The notes: generated by a model not told the origin, from the letters alone. A DNA stretch of 64,000 bases from Acetobacter sp. CAG:977 (GCA_000434295.1 HF994934.1:153425-217424); one strand, 5' to 3'. Counted from the stretch's first letter, positions 50,575 to 59,863 are shown. Numbers and translations: made by a program.

Positions 50575-51867
50575 TCAGCCCAAAACTTTTTTAAAAATAA
50601 AGTCAATTTGGCGGGTATAAAAGGACGTATCGAACAATTCCTTTAATTTTTGTTCGGGCAGGACGGCAACGACTTCGGGGTCTGCGCTCAGCAAGTCGCA
50701 GAAAGTTCCTTCATTTGCCCAAACTTTCATGGCGTTTCTTTGAACCAGACGGTAAGCGTCTTCGCGGCTCAGACCTTCATCGACCATCGCCAGCATGATG
50801 CGTTGCGAAAAAATCAGCCCTTTCAGCCGGTTTAAGTTTGCCAGCATATTTTCGGGATAAACCAACAGTTTTTCGACAATTCCCGTCAGTCTGTTTAACG
50901 CGAAATCCAAACCGATCATAGAATCGGGCGCAATGATGCGTTCGTTCGAAGAATGAGAAATATCGCGTTCATGCCACAGCGCGACGTTTTCCAAAGCCGG
51001 AATGACATAAGACCTGATCAATCGGGCAAGCCCCGTCAAATTTTCGGACAGGACGGGATTTCGTTTGTGAGGCATGGCGGACGATCCTTTTTGTCCTGCA
51101 GAGAAGAATTCTTCGACTTCGCGGACTTCCGTTCGTTGCAGGTGTCTGATTTCGACGGCCAGCCGTTCAATTGAGCTTGCAACGACCGCGACGGCGGCAA
51201 AAAACGCGGCGTAACGATCGCGGGGAATGACTTGCGTGGAAACAGGTTCGGGGGTCAATCCCAATTTTTCTGCGACATACTGTTCAACGCGGGGATCGAT
51301 CGTGGCAAAAGTCCCGACGGCACCCGATATGGCGCATGTTGAAACTTCTTTTTTCGCGGTTATCAAACGTTCTTTATTGCGTTCAAATTCGGCATAAAAT
51401 CCCAGCATTTTTAATCCGAACGTCGTGGGTTCCGCATGGATGCCGTGGCTGCGTCCGATGCACACCGTGTATTTGTGTTCCAAAGCCCGTTTTTTCAAAG
51501 CTTCAAGCAATCTGTCGACGTCTTTAATCAAAATATCGACGGACTGTGTCAGGCGCATGTTAAAAGACGTATCCAAAACATCGGAAGACGTCATGCCCTG
51601 ATGCATATATCTTGCGGAGTCGCCGACATTTTCTCCGACGTTTGTCAAAAAAGCGATCACGTCGTGTTTAACGACGGCTTCGATTTCGTCGATGCGTTTG
51701 GGATCGAATTTTCCTTTTTCCCGAATGTCTTTAACGGCGGATTCGGGGATTTTTCCTAATTTTGCCAAAGCTTCGCAAGCGCAAGCTTCGATTTCGAACC
51801 AAGTTTTGAATTTATTTTCGTCGGTCCAAACGGCGGACATTTCAGGGCGACTGTATCTGGGAATCAT
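50575..51867 (-). CDS. purB: Adenylosuccinate lyase
   Basis: 430 residues from ATG 51867, which has AAAGG seven bases upstream; an open frame extends to 51972 but without conserved sequence. It removes fumarate from SAICAR and adenylosuccinate in purine synthesis. MIPRYSRPEMSAVWTDENK, HQGMTSSDVLDT, GRSHGIHAEPTTFG and the signature SSAMPHKRNPVLSENL with the catalytic serine loop are all present. Confidence 0.97.
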   Translation of the reverse strand: MIPRYSRPEMSAVWTDENKFKTWFEIEACACEALAKLGKIPESAVKDIREKGKFDPKRIDEIEAVVKHDVIAFLTNVGENVGDSARYMHQGMTSSDVLDTSFNMRLTQSVDILIKDVDRLLEALKKRALEHKYTVCIGRSHGIHAEPTTFGLKMLGFYAEFERNKERLITAKKEVSTCAISGAVGTFATIDPRVEQYVAEKLGLTPEPVSTQVIPRDRYAAFFAAVAVVASSIERLAVEIRHLQRTEVREVEEFFSAGQKGSSAMPHKRNPVLSENLTGLARLIRSYVIPALENVALWHERDISHSSNERIIAPDSMIGLDFALNRLTGIVEKLLVYPENMLANLNRLKGLIFSQRIMLAMVDEGLSREDAYRLVQRNAMKVWANEGTFCDLLSADPEVVAVLPEQKLKELFDTSFYTRQIDFIFKKVLG

Positions 51868-51952
51868 TCGGGCACCTTTGTTTTTAAAAAAAGACTTTCC
51901 CCGAAGCGGGAAATTTTGTTTACTGTCAGTAATATGAACAAAGGAGAAAAAA

Positions 51953-52270
51953 ATGCAAACAGAAACAATCATCCGCGCCGTTGATTATATGCCTGCTCCG
52001 TTACAGCCCATTGAAGGGCTGGATCCCGTCAGGACATCCGAAACGGACGGCATGGTCATGCGTTTGTTCGGCGCCGTTCCCGATTATTCCAAAAAGGCTT
52101 ATGAAAAGCTGTGGCAGGAAGTCTTTAACGCCGATGAAAAAGAAATGGTCGATTATTGCCGTTCAAAGGGGATTGACGTTTTGGACGACGCCAAAAAACC
52201 CGTTCCCGGGTGGCGGGATATCGCCGTGATGCTCAAGGCGGTGGACACAAAGCTGATTGAACGGGCTTAA
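51953..52270 (+). CDS. Small soluble protein of unknown function
   Basis: 105 residues, no membrane segment or signal. Contains MVMRLFGAVPDYSKKAYEKLWQ and KEMVDYCRSKGIDVLDD, mostly helical and charged. AAAGGAG precedes the ATG, and a strong terminator follows 4 bases after the stop, so it is a single-gene unit. Family not recognised. Confidence 0.75.
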   Translation: MQTETIIRAVDYMPAPLQPIEGLDPVRTSETDGMVMRLFGAVPDYSKKAYEKLWQEVFNADEKEMVDYCRSKGIDVLDDAKKPVPGWRDIAVMLKAVDTKLIERA

Positions 52271-52274
52271 GATA

Positions 52275-52307
52275 AAAAAAAGAGGAGCTTTCGGGCTCCT
52301 CTTTTTT
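52275..52307. terminator. Terminator between the 105-residue gene and htpG, bidirectional
   Basis: AAAAAAAGAGGAGC (through 52288), loop TTTCGG, GCTCCTCTTTTTT (52295-52307). T runs on both strands serve both converging genes. Confidence 0.9.
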
Positions 52308-52324
52308 CGTTCTGTCGGGTCGTT

Positions 52325-54184
52325 TTAATCAACGGCTCGCATCATAAAGGCGGTAACCTTTTGCGAAAATCCCGCAGGATCGTTAATCGGTTCGCCTTCA
52401 ATGATTTTTGCCTGGTCATAGAGGACTTTGACCAAATCTTTGTTTGTGTCGCCCGTATCACCGGCGGCGACTTTTGCGGCAAGCTTTTTAATCAGCGGAT
52501 GGCGCGGATTGATGTCCAGATAATGAGTGCTGGCATACAGCGTCGGCTGGTTATGCTGGCGCATCATGCGTTCCAGATGGATGGACACTTCGCCGTCTCC
52601 GGAAGTCAGAGCGACGGGGCTGCGCGTTAAACGTTCCGTCGGGCGGACTTCTTTGATTTCGTCGCCGATGACGTCTTTCATGAATTTCGTCAAAGCGTTA
52701 ATTTCTTCATCGGGCGCTTTTTCTTCCAATCCGGTTTGATCCGTAATCAGCAGCGTTTCCAGCTCTTTTGCGCCGGCGGCAACGGTTTTGACGGGGAAAT
52801 CCTTATAAGTTGTCAGGCTTTGAGGCCAAAATTCGTCAATCGGATCGGTTAACAGCAACACTTCGATTCCTCTGGCGGCAAAGCCTTCCAGCTGAGGATT
52901 GTGGCGCAGAACCGACAAATTATCGCCCGTAACGTAATAGATGCTTTTTTGCCCGTCTTTCATGCGGGAAACGTAGTCTGCCAAAGACGTCAGACCTTCG
53001 CCGTTCGTGGAATAAAAACGGCACAGTTCGGCAATATCGTCACGGTTTGAAGCGTCTTCAAACAGTCCTTCTTTTAAAACGATGCCGAAAGCATCCCAGA
53101 ATTTTTCGTAATCTTCCTTATTTTCGGAACGTTTTTTCAACTCGCCCAAGATTCTGCGCGTAACCCCTGTTTTGATTTTTGCCAGCACAGGCGTTTTTTG
53201 CAGCATTTCGCGGCTGACGTTCAAGGGCAGTTCTTTCGTATCAATGATGCCTTTGACAAAGCGCAAATAGTTCGGAAGCATATCCGCGATTTGGTCGGTA
53301 ATAAAGACGCGGTTGATATAAAGCTTGATCTGAGCGTTGCGGTTGGGTTGGAAAATATCGAACGGCGTTTTGGACGGAATGAACATCAACGCCGTATATT
53401 CGATGGTTCCCTCTGCTTTGTAGTGCAAAATGTCCCAAGGATCGTCAAACGCGTGGGAAATATGGCGGTAAAAATCGTAGTATTGTTCCTGAGTAATTTC
53501 CGCTTTGTTTCTGGTCCACAGGGCGCTTGCCATATTTACGGTTTCCGTTTCGCCCATGAAATGCATGATGACGGGGAAAGAAATATGGTCGGAGAACTGG
53601 CGGACGATTTGGCGGATTTCGCCGGCATCTGCGTATTGATAGTGGTCGGGTTTCAGATACAGCGTGATTTTTGTTCCGCGCGAAACGTTTTCTTCTTCTT
53701 TGACGGTGAAAGACCCCGATCCTTCGGAAGACCACAGCCAACCTTGTTCTTCGCCGGCTTTTTTGGATCTGACTTCGACTTTGCTTGCGACCATAAAGGC
53801 GGAATAAAAGCCGACGCCGAACTGTCCGATGATGGTTGCGTCTTTTTGCGCGTCTCCGGTCAGGTTGTTCAGGAATTCGGCAGAGCCCGATTTTCCGATG
53901 CTGCCCAAATCTTTAATCAAATCTTCTTTGTTCATACCGATTCCGTTATCGGAAATCGTCAGGGTATGAGCGTCTTTGTCAGGAAAGATATCGATTTTAA
54001 ATTCGCCGTCGCCTTTGGCGATATCGGGCTTCATAATGGCGGCATAGCGCAGTTTGTCGCAAGCATCCGAAGCGTTTGAAATCAATTCTCTTAAAAAAAT
54101 GTCCGTGTTTGAATATAAAGCGTTAACGACAATATCCAGAACTTTTCCGACTTCGGCCTGGAATTGCAATTTTTCTTCCGACAT
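52325..54184 (-). CDS. htpG: Molecular chaperone HtpG (Hsp90)
   Basis: 619 residues. ATP-dependent dimeric chaperone. N-terminal GHKL ATPase: LRELISNASDACDKLRY, DNGIGM, GSIGKSGSAEF, GQFGVGFYSAFMVA. The middle domain has NRVFITD, LPLNVSREMLQ and the C-terminal dimer domain ends the protein. Divergent from the Suv3-like helicase with 81 bases between. Confidence 0.98.
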   Translation of the reverse strand: MSEEKLQFQAEVGKVLDIVVNALYSNTDIFLRELISNASDACDKLRYAAIMKPDIAKGDGEFKIDIFPDKDAHTLTISDNGIGMNKEDLIKDLGSIGKSGSAEFLNNLTGDAQKDATIIGQFGVGFYSAFMVASKVEVRSKKAGEEQGWLWSSEGSGSFTVKEEENVSRGTKITLYLKPDHYQYADAGEIRQIVRQFSDHISFPVIMHFMGETETVNMASALWTRNKAEITQEQYYDFYRHISHAFDDPWDILHYKAEGTIEYTALMFIPSKTPFDIFQPNRNAQIKLYINRVFITDQIADMLPNYLRFVKGIIDTKELPLNVSREMLQKTPVLAKIKTGVTRRILGELKKRSENKEDYEKFWDAFGIVLKEGLFEDASNRDDIAELCRFYSTNGEGLTSLADYVSRMKDGQKSIYYVTGDNLSVLRHNPQLEGFAARGIEVLLLTDPIDEFWPQSLTTYKDFPVKTVAAGAKELETLLITDQTGLEEKAPDEEINALTKFMKDVIGDEIKEVRPTERLTRSPVALTSGDGEVSIHLERMMRQHNQPTLYASTHYLDINPRHPLIKKLAAKVAAGDTGDTNKDLVKVLYDQAKIIEGEPINDPAGFSQKVTAFMMRAVD

Positions 54185-54199
54185 TATAACCTCCGTTTT

Positions 54200-54230
54200 T
54201 TGACAGCGCCATTTATATGGTATGCTGAAT
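54200..54230 (+). promoter_or_regulatory. Candidate promoter of the Suv3-like helicase operon
   Basis: A consensus TTGACA at 54200-54205 and TATGCT at 54221-54226, spacing 15, shorter than the ideal 17. The -10 lies in TGGTATGCTGAAT, identical to 33831-33843. Confidence 0.4.
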
Positions 54231-54265
54231 GACGTTTTGCAACGGGTGGGGAAAGTTTTTTTAAG

Positions 54266-56797
54266 ATGCCTTCTTTAGTCAGTGCTTTGCTGGGGCCGAC
54301 GAATACCGGAAAAACGTATTTCGCGGTTGAAAAGATGATGTCGCGCAAGACGGGGATGATCGGTTTTCCCTTGCGTCTTTTGGCGCGTGAAAACTACGAT
54401 CGCGTTGTTGCGAAGTGCGGTGCGGACAAAGTCGCGCTGATTACGGGTGAAGAAAAAATCGTTCCCGAATCACCGTCATATTTCATCTGCACGGTAGAAG
54501 CGATGCCGATGGAGCGTCAGGTTGATTTTTTGGCGGTTGACGAAATTCAAATGGCGGCGGATGCGGAACGCGGGCACGTTTTTACGGACAGGCTGTTGCA
54601 CGCCCGCGGGCGCATGGAAACGATGTTTTTGGGGGCGGAAACGATTCGTCCTTTGTTGGAACGGCTTCTTCCCGGCATTTACATAGAGACGCGCCCCCGT
54701 TTTTCAAAGCTGAGCTATACGGGCGTAAAGAAGATCACGCGCCTTCCGCCGCGATCGGCGATAGTCGCGTTTTCTTTGTCCGACGTATATGCTTTGGCGG
54801 AACTGATTCGCCGCCAAAGGGGCGGAGCCGCCGTCGTCATGGGAGCGCTCAGCCCGCGCACGAGAAATGCGCAAGTGGATATGTTTCAATCCGGCGAAGT
54901 CGATTATCTGGTAGCGACCGATGCCATAGGCATGGGATTGAACATGGATATTTCGCATGTTTGTTTTGCGTCATTGCGCAAGTTTGACGGTCAGCGGATG
55001 CGTTTGTTGTCTGCGGCCGAGCTGGGTCAGATTGCGGGTCGGGCGGGGCGCCATATGAAAGACGGGACGTTCGGCGTTGCGGCGGAATCATCGTTGCTGC
55101 CGCCCGAAACGATAGAGAGGATAGAAGAACACCGTTTTGATTTTTTGGACAGACTTTACTGGCGTAATTCTGATTTAAAGTTTGCGACGTTGGAAAGTCT
55201 GATATGTTCATTGAACGTCCGTCCGAACAAAGAAGGGCTGATCAGCGCGCGCAAAGCCGACGATCAGCTGGCGTTGGAAGCTTTGGCAAAGGATTCGGAA
55301 ACGGCGGCATTGGCGAATCACCCTTCAAGAATCAAGCTGTTGTGGGACGTAGCGAGCATTCCCGATTTTCGCAAGATAACGCCCGAAGCGCATGCCCGTC
55401 TTTTATCGGGGATATACCGTTATCTTTCGACGCAAGGCAAAGTTCCCGAAGACTTTTTTGCGCGCCAGGTCAAGAATCTGGATAAGACGGACGGAGACAT
55501 CGATACATTAACGGGACGTATTGCAGGAATCAGGATTTGGACGTATATTGCACAACGTCGCGGTTGGACAGCCCGTTCCGGGTACTGGCAGGAAGTGACG
55601 AAGAGCGTTGAAGACAAGCTTTCGGATGCGTTGCATCAGAAACTGACCCAGCGTTTTGTGGATAGGCGAACATCTGTTTTGGTAAAAGGCATGAAGGCAC
55701 AGGTAGAATTATTTACGAAGATCGGCGAAGACGGCTCTGTTGAAGTCGAAGGTCAGGAAGTCGGCCGTTTGGAAGGCTTAAAGTTTATCCCCGAAACGGG
55801 GGCGGGCAAATTTGCGGACAAGGTATTGATTTCTGCGGCGGAAAAGGCTTTGCAGGATGAATTTAAGACCCGCGTGGCCTCGCTTGTTTCCGGAAATGCG
55901 GAAGATTTTTCGTTGGAAAACGACGCGCGCCTGTTCTGGAAAGGTCAGTCTGTCGGCAAAGCCGTCAAAGGGCGCGACATTATGCATCCCGCCGTTCAGG
56001 TTTCGGTGCATGAAACGCTGGACGCGTCTCAAGTCGAACAGGTTCGCAATAAACTGTCGTCATGGCTGGATTATTATTTAACGAAATCGGCGCAACCGTT
56101 ATACAACGCGGTTCGTGTTTTTGACGAAGAAAAGCAGGCGAGCGGCTCTGCGCGCGGCATTTTGTGGCAGACGGTTGAACGTCTCGGAACGATTCCCCGT
56201 GCAAATGTCCGTGACTTGCTTAAATCGTTAAGCGAAGACGATAAAAAGGTTTTGGCACGTTCCGGATTGCGTTTGGGCTATGATTTTATCTTTTTCCCGA
56301 TGCTGTTAAAGCCTGCGGCACAGCGTGTTTGCGCCGTTTTGTGGAAAATCTGGAACGAAAAGACGCAGTACGCGACGGGTTTTGCGACGCAGGGCAAGAT
56401 GTCCATTCCCGTAGAAAAGGGCATACCGCATGCGCTTTATTTGGTTCAGGGGTATGTTTTGGCGGGCAACCGCGCGATTCGCGTTGACGTTATGGAACGT
56501 TTTACGGCGAAATTGCGCGAAGTCACGCGTCAGGAAAAGGACAAACCGCAACCGTTGCCGTTGGAACTTTTGTCTTTGGCGGGGTTAAAGCGGGACGAAG
56601 CGGCGGACGTATTTTCGCATTTGGGCTTTGACGTTACGAAGGAAGTCACAAAGGACGGGGACAAAGAAACCGAAACGTTGATGATTCGTTCGAAAACAAA
56701 GAAATTCGGGGCTCATTCCGGTAAAAAGCGTTCCGAAAAGCCCAAACAGGCTGACGCGGATTCTCCGTTTGCGTGTCTGGCGTCTTTAAAGAAATGA
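54266..56797 (+). CDS. Suv3-like RNA helicase
   Basis: 843 residues, superfamily 2. Walker A GPTNTGKT at residues 10-17, motif II DEIQ in VDEIQMAADAERG, then VMGALSPRTRNAQ and DAIGMGLNMDISHVCF, and motif VI GQIAGRAGRH. This is the alphaproteobacterial relative of the mitochondrial degradosome helicase SUV3. The C-terminal half has long family-specific regions and a basic end. It is coupled by ATGA to the S4-domain gene, the usual order helicase, S4 protein, ferredoxin. Confidence 0.93.
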   Translation: MPSLVSALLGPTNTGKTYFAVEKMMSRKTGMIGFPLRLLARENYDRVVAKCGADKVALITGEEKIVPESPSYFICTVEAMPMERQVDFLAVDEIQMAADAERGHVFTDRLLHARGRMETMFLGAETIRPLLERLLPGIYIETRPRFSKLSYTGVKKITRLPPRSAIVAFSLSDVYALAELIRRQRGGAAVVMGALSPRTRNAQVDMFQSGEVDYLVATDAIGMGLNMDISHVCFASLRKFDGQRMRLLSAAELGQIAGRAGRHMKDGTFGVAAESSLLPPETIERIEEHRFDFLDRLYWRNSDLKFATLESLICSLNVRPNKEGLISARKADDQLALEALAKDSETAALANHPSRIKLLWDVASIPDFRKITPEAHARLLSGIYRYLSTQGKVPEDFFARQVKNLDKTDGDIDTLTGRIAGIRIWTYIAQRRGWTARSGYWQEVTKSVEDKLSDALHQKLTQRFVDRRTSVLVKGMKAQVELFTKIGEDGSVEVEGQEVGRLEGLKFIPETGAGKFADKVLISAAEKALQDEFKTRVASLVSGNAEDFSLENDARLFWKGQSVGKAVKGRDIMHPAVQVSVHETLDASQVEQVRNKLSSWLDYYLTKSAQPLYNAVRVFDEEKQASGSARGILWQTVERLGTIPRANVRDLLKSLSEDDKKVLARSGLRLGYDFIFFPMLLKPAAQRVCAVLWKIWNEKTQYATGFATQGKMSIPVEKGIPHALYLVQGYVLAGNRAIRVDVMERFTAKLREVTRQEKDKPQPLPLELLSLAGLKRDEAADVFSHLGFDVTKEVTKDGDKETETLMIRSKTKKFGAHSGKKRSEKPKQADADSPFACLASLKK

Positions 56798-57171
56798 GCG
56801 CGGAAAGCCTTCGCATAGACAAGTGGCTGTGGTTTTCGCGATTTTCAAAGACCCGAACGGCGGCGCAGGAACTTTGCGAAGCCGGACACGTCAGCGTTAA
56901 CGGGGAAAAGGTTTTAAAGGTTTCCCGAGAAATCCGCATCGGCGACGAATTGGATATTTTACGCGGATCGGTCAGGTTTCATGTCAGGGTGACGGGGCTT
57001 TCGGACAAGCGTTTGGGGGCACCTGCGGCGCGAGAGCTGTACGAACATTTGACGGCGCCCGAAAATTTAAAGCCGCCGCGGGAACGTGCGTTTGAACTTC
57101 GTCCGTCCGGCTCCGGGCGCCCCACCAAAAAGGATCGGCGCGCTCTGAACCGCTTAAAGGGAAAATTTTGA
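56794..57171 (+). CDS. hslR: S4-domain RNA-binding protein (Hsp15/HslR type)
   Basis: 125 residues from ATG 56794, which overlaps the helicase stop. The S4 fold is clear: SLRIDKWLWFSRFSKTRTAAQELCEAGHVSVNG (in parts) and GDELDILRG. Hsp15 in E. coli binds free 50S subunits carrying nascent chains. The C-terminal basic stretch RPTKKDRRALNRLKGKF fits RNA binding. Confidence 0.92.
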   Translation: MSAESLRIDKWLWFSRFSKTRTAAQELCEAGHVSVNGEKVLKVSREIRIGDELDILRGSVRFHVRVTGLSDKRLGAPAARELYEHLTAPENLKPPRERAFELRPSGSGRPTKKDRRALNRLKGKF

Positions 57172-57257
57172 AGCGCGGCAGAATATTCTTGAAAAAAGGG
57201 CGGAAGCGTTTTATAAACTTCCCCATCATTTAAACGAACTCTTTAGGAGATATAAAG

Positions 57258-57497
57258 ATGGCCTCTGTAATTAATGATTCCTGCGTAAAATGCATGAGCT
57301 GCGTTTCCGTTTGCCCGGTCGGCGCCATGCACGATGCCGATACTCAGCTGGTTATTGATCCCGATACCTGCATTGACTGCGGCGTTTGCATTGCGGAATG
57401 CCCGCAAAGCGCAATCACGACGGAAGACGAAGCCGACGAAAAATGGGTAAAGTTCAATGCTGAAAAAGCAGCCGAATGCCCTGCGGCCGAAGCTTAA
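57258..57497 (+). CDS. 2[4Fe-4S] ferredoxin, clostridial type
   Basis: 79 residues. Two complete CxxCxxCxxxCP motifs: C9, C12, C15, C19 and C38, C41, C44, C48, so two 4Fe-4S clusters of low potential. In most alphaproteobacteria this locus (after the Suv3-like and S4 genes) carries the longer 7Fe FdxA, whose first motif is irregular. The swap suggests anaerobic electron transfer. An acidic C-terminal tail is present. AGGAG precedes the ATG; terminator follows. Confidence 0.95.
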   Translation: MASVINDSCVKCMSCVSVCPVGAMHDADTQLVIDPDTCIDCGVCIAECPQSAITTEDEADEKWVKFNAEKAAECPAAEA

Positions 57498-57517
57498 TTT
57501 TTTAAAAGTTCAAAAAG

Positions 57518-57549
57518 AAATCCCCTGCAACGTCGCAGGGGATTTTTTT
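57518..57549. terminator. Terminator after the ferredoxin gene, bidirectional
   Basis: AATCCCCTGC (57519-57528), loop AACGTC, GCAGGGGATT (57535-57544), then T to 57549. On the minus strand the stem is followed by TTTCTTTTTG. Confidence 0.9.
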
Positions 57550-57571
57550 ATGGGAAAATACGGAGTTTGTC

Positions 57572-58399
57572 TCAGACGGCTTCGTCAATTTTTTTGGCGG
57601 GAACCGTTGCGCCGTAGGCGGCGGCTTTGTTCATGGCTTCGTACATGTCCAACGTTCGTGTCATGGCTTCGGGGAACCATGCGGCGGCGGCGGAAGTTTT
57701 TTCAGAACTTACGGACGGCAGGGAATCGCGTTTGTAACCGATGTCGGAAGAGGCTTGAGCTCTGATGGCGGCGACGTCAACGGGCTGAGTTACGGAAACG
57801 GAGGTTTTGGGTTCGGGTTGGGGTACTGTGATGTTTTGCAGCTTTTGCAGTTTGGCTTTTTGAGCGTCCGTTACGGATTGCGGCGCGGGCTGAGGCGCAA
57901 AGGCGGGGACGGCGCGGGAATTTGTGTAGCGTTTGACGCTGTCCATGGTGAACAGCTTTGCGTCACCGGGGCCTTTCAGGGTACGTTCGCGTTCTTCGCG
58001 GGCTTTTGCCGTGGTTTCGGACATATTATAGGGGGAAGAGCTTTTATTTTCCTTTGAAGCGATCAGGCTTTTGTCTTCCGAAAAAGAGGTGCGTTTTAAT
58101 TCGGCTTCGAACCGTTCGCCCGGCATATTGTCCGCGCTGACGATAAAGGGGGTCAGGTCTTCGACGTCTGCCAGATAGGCAGGAAGTTCCTGAACTTTTT
58201 TGACGGGGAGTGTCAAGTCCGTGGGCATTGAGGGTCTTACGGGCGTTTGATTTTGCGTGTCGGCGGGTTGTGCCGCGGCGGTTTTCAAAGCGTCTTTGAA
58301 CGGATAGCTTTCTTCCGTAACGGTAATATTCGCCGTTTTTTTAAAGGTAACGCCGTCTTGCCAAACGGAAGTATCGACCGTGAAATAAGAATAAGCCAT
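57572..58399 (-). CDS. Protein of unknown function, largely disordered
   Basis: 275 residues from ATG 58399, with GGAGG seven bases upstream. The first 30 residues (MAYSYFTVDTSVWQDGVTFKK) look folded. The remainder is rich in Pro, Ala, Gln, Ser and Thr with charged patches and no membrane segment or signal peptide. A short helical end (AWFPEAMTRTLDMYEAMNKAA) could be a binding motif. No family recognised. In many relatives carD follows the ferredoxin gene; it is not found here. Confidence 0.75.
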   Translation of the reverse strand: MAYSYFTVDTSVWQDGVTFKKTANITVTEESYPFKDALKTAAAQPADTQNQTPVRPSMPTDLTLPVKKVQELPAYLADVEDLTPFIVSADNMPGERFEAELKRTSFSEDKSLIASKENKSSSPYNMSETTAKAREERERTLKGPGDAKLFTMDSVKRYTNSRAVPAFAPQPAPQSVTDAQKAKLQKLQNITVPQPEPKTSVSVTQPVDVAAIRAQASSDIGYKRDSLPSVSSEKTSAAAAWFPEAMTRTLDMYEAMNKAAAYGATVPAKKIDEAV

Positions 58400-58514
58400 G
58401 ATAAATCCTCCCTCTTTTTTAAACATAAAGATGCAAATATTGTGCCAATTAAGTTTGTTTGAAAGGGCGGCGTTTTTTTTCTAAAATCGGCAAAAGCAGC
58501 AAAGGGGGAATAAC

Positions 58515-59144
58515 ATGCAACAGATTTTGATTTATTCGCAAGACGCCTTGCCGGCCAAAGCCCTTGCGGCAGAACTGACCGCCCTGAATATTGCGGAAAA
58601 CGTTTTTGAAACGGCGGATTTTTCGGAAGTGCTTCAAAAAATAAAAGAAGAAAATTTTTCGGTTTTAATCTTTGACGAACCAAGCGGCGCGGAACGAACG
58701 GCCGTTGCGGCGGAACATAACGGAATACCCGTTTTTTACCTGTCTTCCGTTCCGTTGGAAGCCGAAGAAGCCGTCGTTTATCAAAAACCGTTCAGACTGT
58801 CCGCGATTTTGTCGGCGATTATCAGCGCGGCCGCCCGCTTTGAACAAAGCGACAAGGCTTCGGTTGATATCGGATTTTGGCGCTTTAATTTTACGGGGCG
58901 CGTCCTGTCTTTTAAAGACAGGGAAATCAAGCTTACGGAAAAAGAAGCCGCATTGCTGAACTATCTGTTCAGACAAGGAAAACCCGTCGATAAAGAAACG
59001 CTGTTACGCGAAATCTGGGGCTACGGAGACGGCATATCGACGCATACTTTGGAAACGCACATTTACCGTCTGCGCCAAAAACTGGAAGAAACGGGCATTT
59101 CTTTTTCCGCCGGCAACGCGGACGGCTATCGTCTGTTGTATTAA
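58515..59144 (+). CDS. OmpR-type response regulator with an atypical receiver domain
   Basis: 209 residues. The C-terminal winged helix (KEAALLNYLFRQG; DKETLLREIWGYGDGISTHTLETHIYRLRQKLE) is a clear OmpR/PhoB DNA-binding domain. The N-terminal receiver keeps the phospho-acceptor position D54, S79 and K92, but the usual acidic pair near residue 8 is replaced by S-Q-D, so phosphorylation may be weak or absent. No histidine kinase gene is adjacent. Converges on lolA with a four-base overlap. Confidence 0.88.
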   Translation: MQQILIYSQDALPAKALAAELTALNIAENVFETADFSEVLQKIKEENFSVLIFDEPSGAERTAVAAEHNGIPVFYLSSVPLEAEEAVVYQKPFRLSAILSAIISAAARFEQSDKASVDIGFWRFNFTGRVLSFKDREIKLTEKEAALLNYLFRQGKPVDKETLLREIWGYGDGISTHTLETHIYRLRQKLEETGISFSAGNADGYRLLY

Positions 59145-59824
59145 CGGTTGCGGCGCGGTCTGTCGCCGGGACGGGATTTATACGGGTCTTTAAAGACGAA
59201 TTGAGCTTCATCGACGGGAACGTTGAACTCCGTCTGATTTAAAGACACCAGCGTTTTTGTTTTCTGGGCATCCGTGATTTGCCATTGTTTAAGAGCCAGC
59301 GGGCGATCTCTAAAGACCAGCGTGATTTTTCCCGCCGCGGGTTGTTCCGTCTTAAAAACGGTAACTTCGATGAAACCGGGAGAACGGCTGATGTCTTCAA
59401 CGGTTAAATCAGAGTCTTTAAAGGAAAAATTTTCCTTTAAAATAATCGAAGCCGGATTATCGTCCAAATCCAAATAAGTAACCTGTTCCAGCTTTTTGTC
59501 ATGAAAAATCAGGTAATGCCCGTCGGCGATAATTTCGACGGGATAAGGCGGCGCATATTCCAAACGCATTCTGTCGGGCTTTAAGAGGTTGATTTTTCCT
59601 TCTGCAAAAGCGCCGGTGGCGGAAACTTGGGAAAAATCGCTTTTGATGGATTTAATGCCGTTAAAATACTTTTCGATATCCTGCAGGATTTTTTTATTTT
59701 CCTCGCTTAATGCCGCTTTCGGGGCATTTTCGGCGCAAGCACGTTCGCCGAACGCAAAAGCCGCCAGAGCAAACATAAAAATTGCAGGGATCGCACGGCG
59801 CAGGAAAAGCAAAGCATTTTTCAT
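59141..59824 (-). CDS. lolA: Outer-membrane lipoprotein carrier protein LolA
   Basis: 227 residues with a signal peptide cleaved near ACA (about residue 31). Periplasmic shuttle taking lipoproteins from LolCDE to the outer membrane. GIKSIKSDFSQVSATGAFAEGKINLLKPDRMRLEY, in parts, and IADGHYLIFHDKKLEQVTYLDL are typical. A basic C-terminal tail (RPGDRPRRNR) is unusual. Follows ftsK by 39 bases, the standard order in the class. Confidence 0.95.
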   Translation of the reverse strand: MKNALLFLRRAIPAIFMFALAAFAFGERACAENAPKAALSEENKKILQDIEKYFNGIKSIKSDFSQVSATGAFAEGKINLLKPDRMRLEYAPPYPVEIIADGHYLIFHDKKLEQVTYLDLDDNPASIILKENFSFKDSDLTVEDISRSPGFIEVTVFKTEQPAAGKITLVFRDRPLALKQWQITDAQKTKTLVSLNQTEFNVPVDEAQFVFKDPYKSRPGDRPRRNR

Positions 59825-59863
59825 AAAGATTCTCCGTTATCAAACGGAGGCATCTTAACAGGT

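Noticed and set aside
51868..51972. Extended N-terminus of purB
   Set aside because: Not conserved in sequence pattern; a ribosome site fits ATG 51867, and the extension would overlap the divergent gene at 51953.
53198..54079. Long rightward open frame (293 codons) opposite htpG
   Set aside because: Antisense shadow of a well-conserved gene; translation has no recognisable features.
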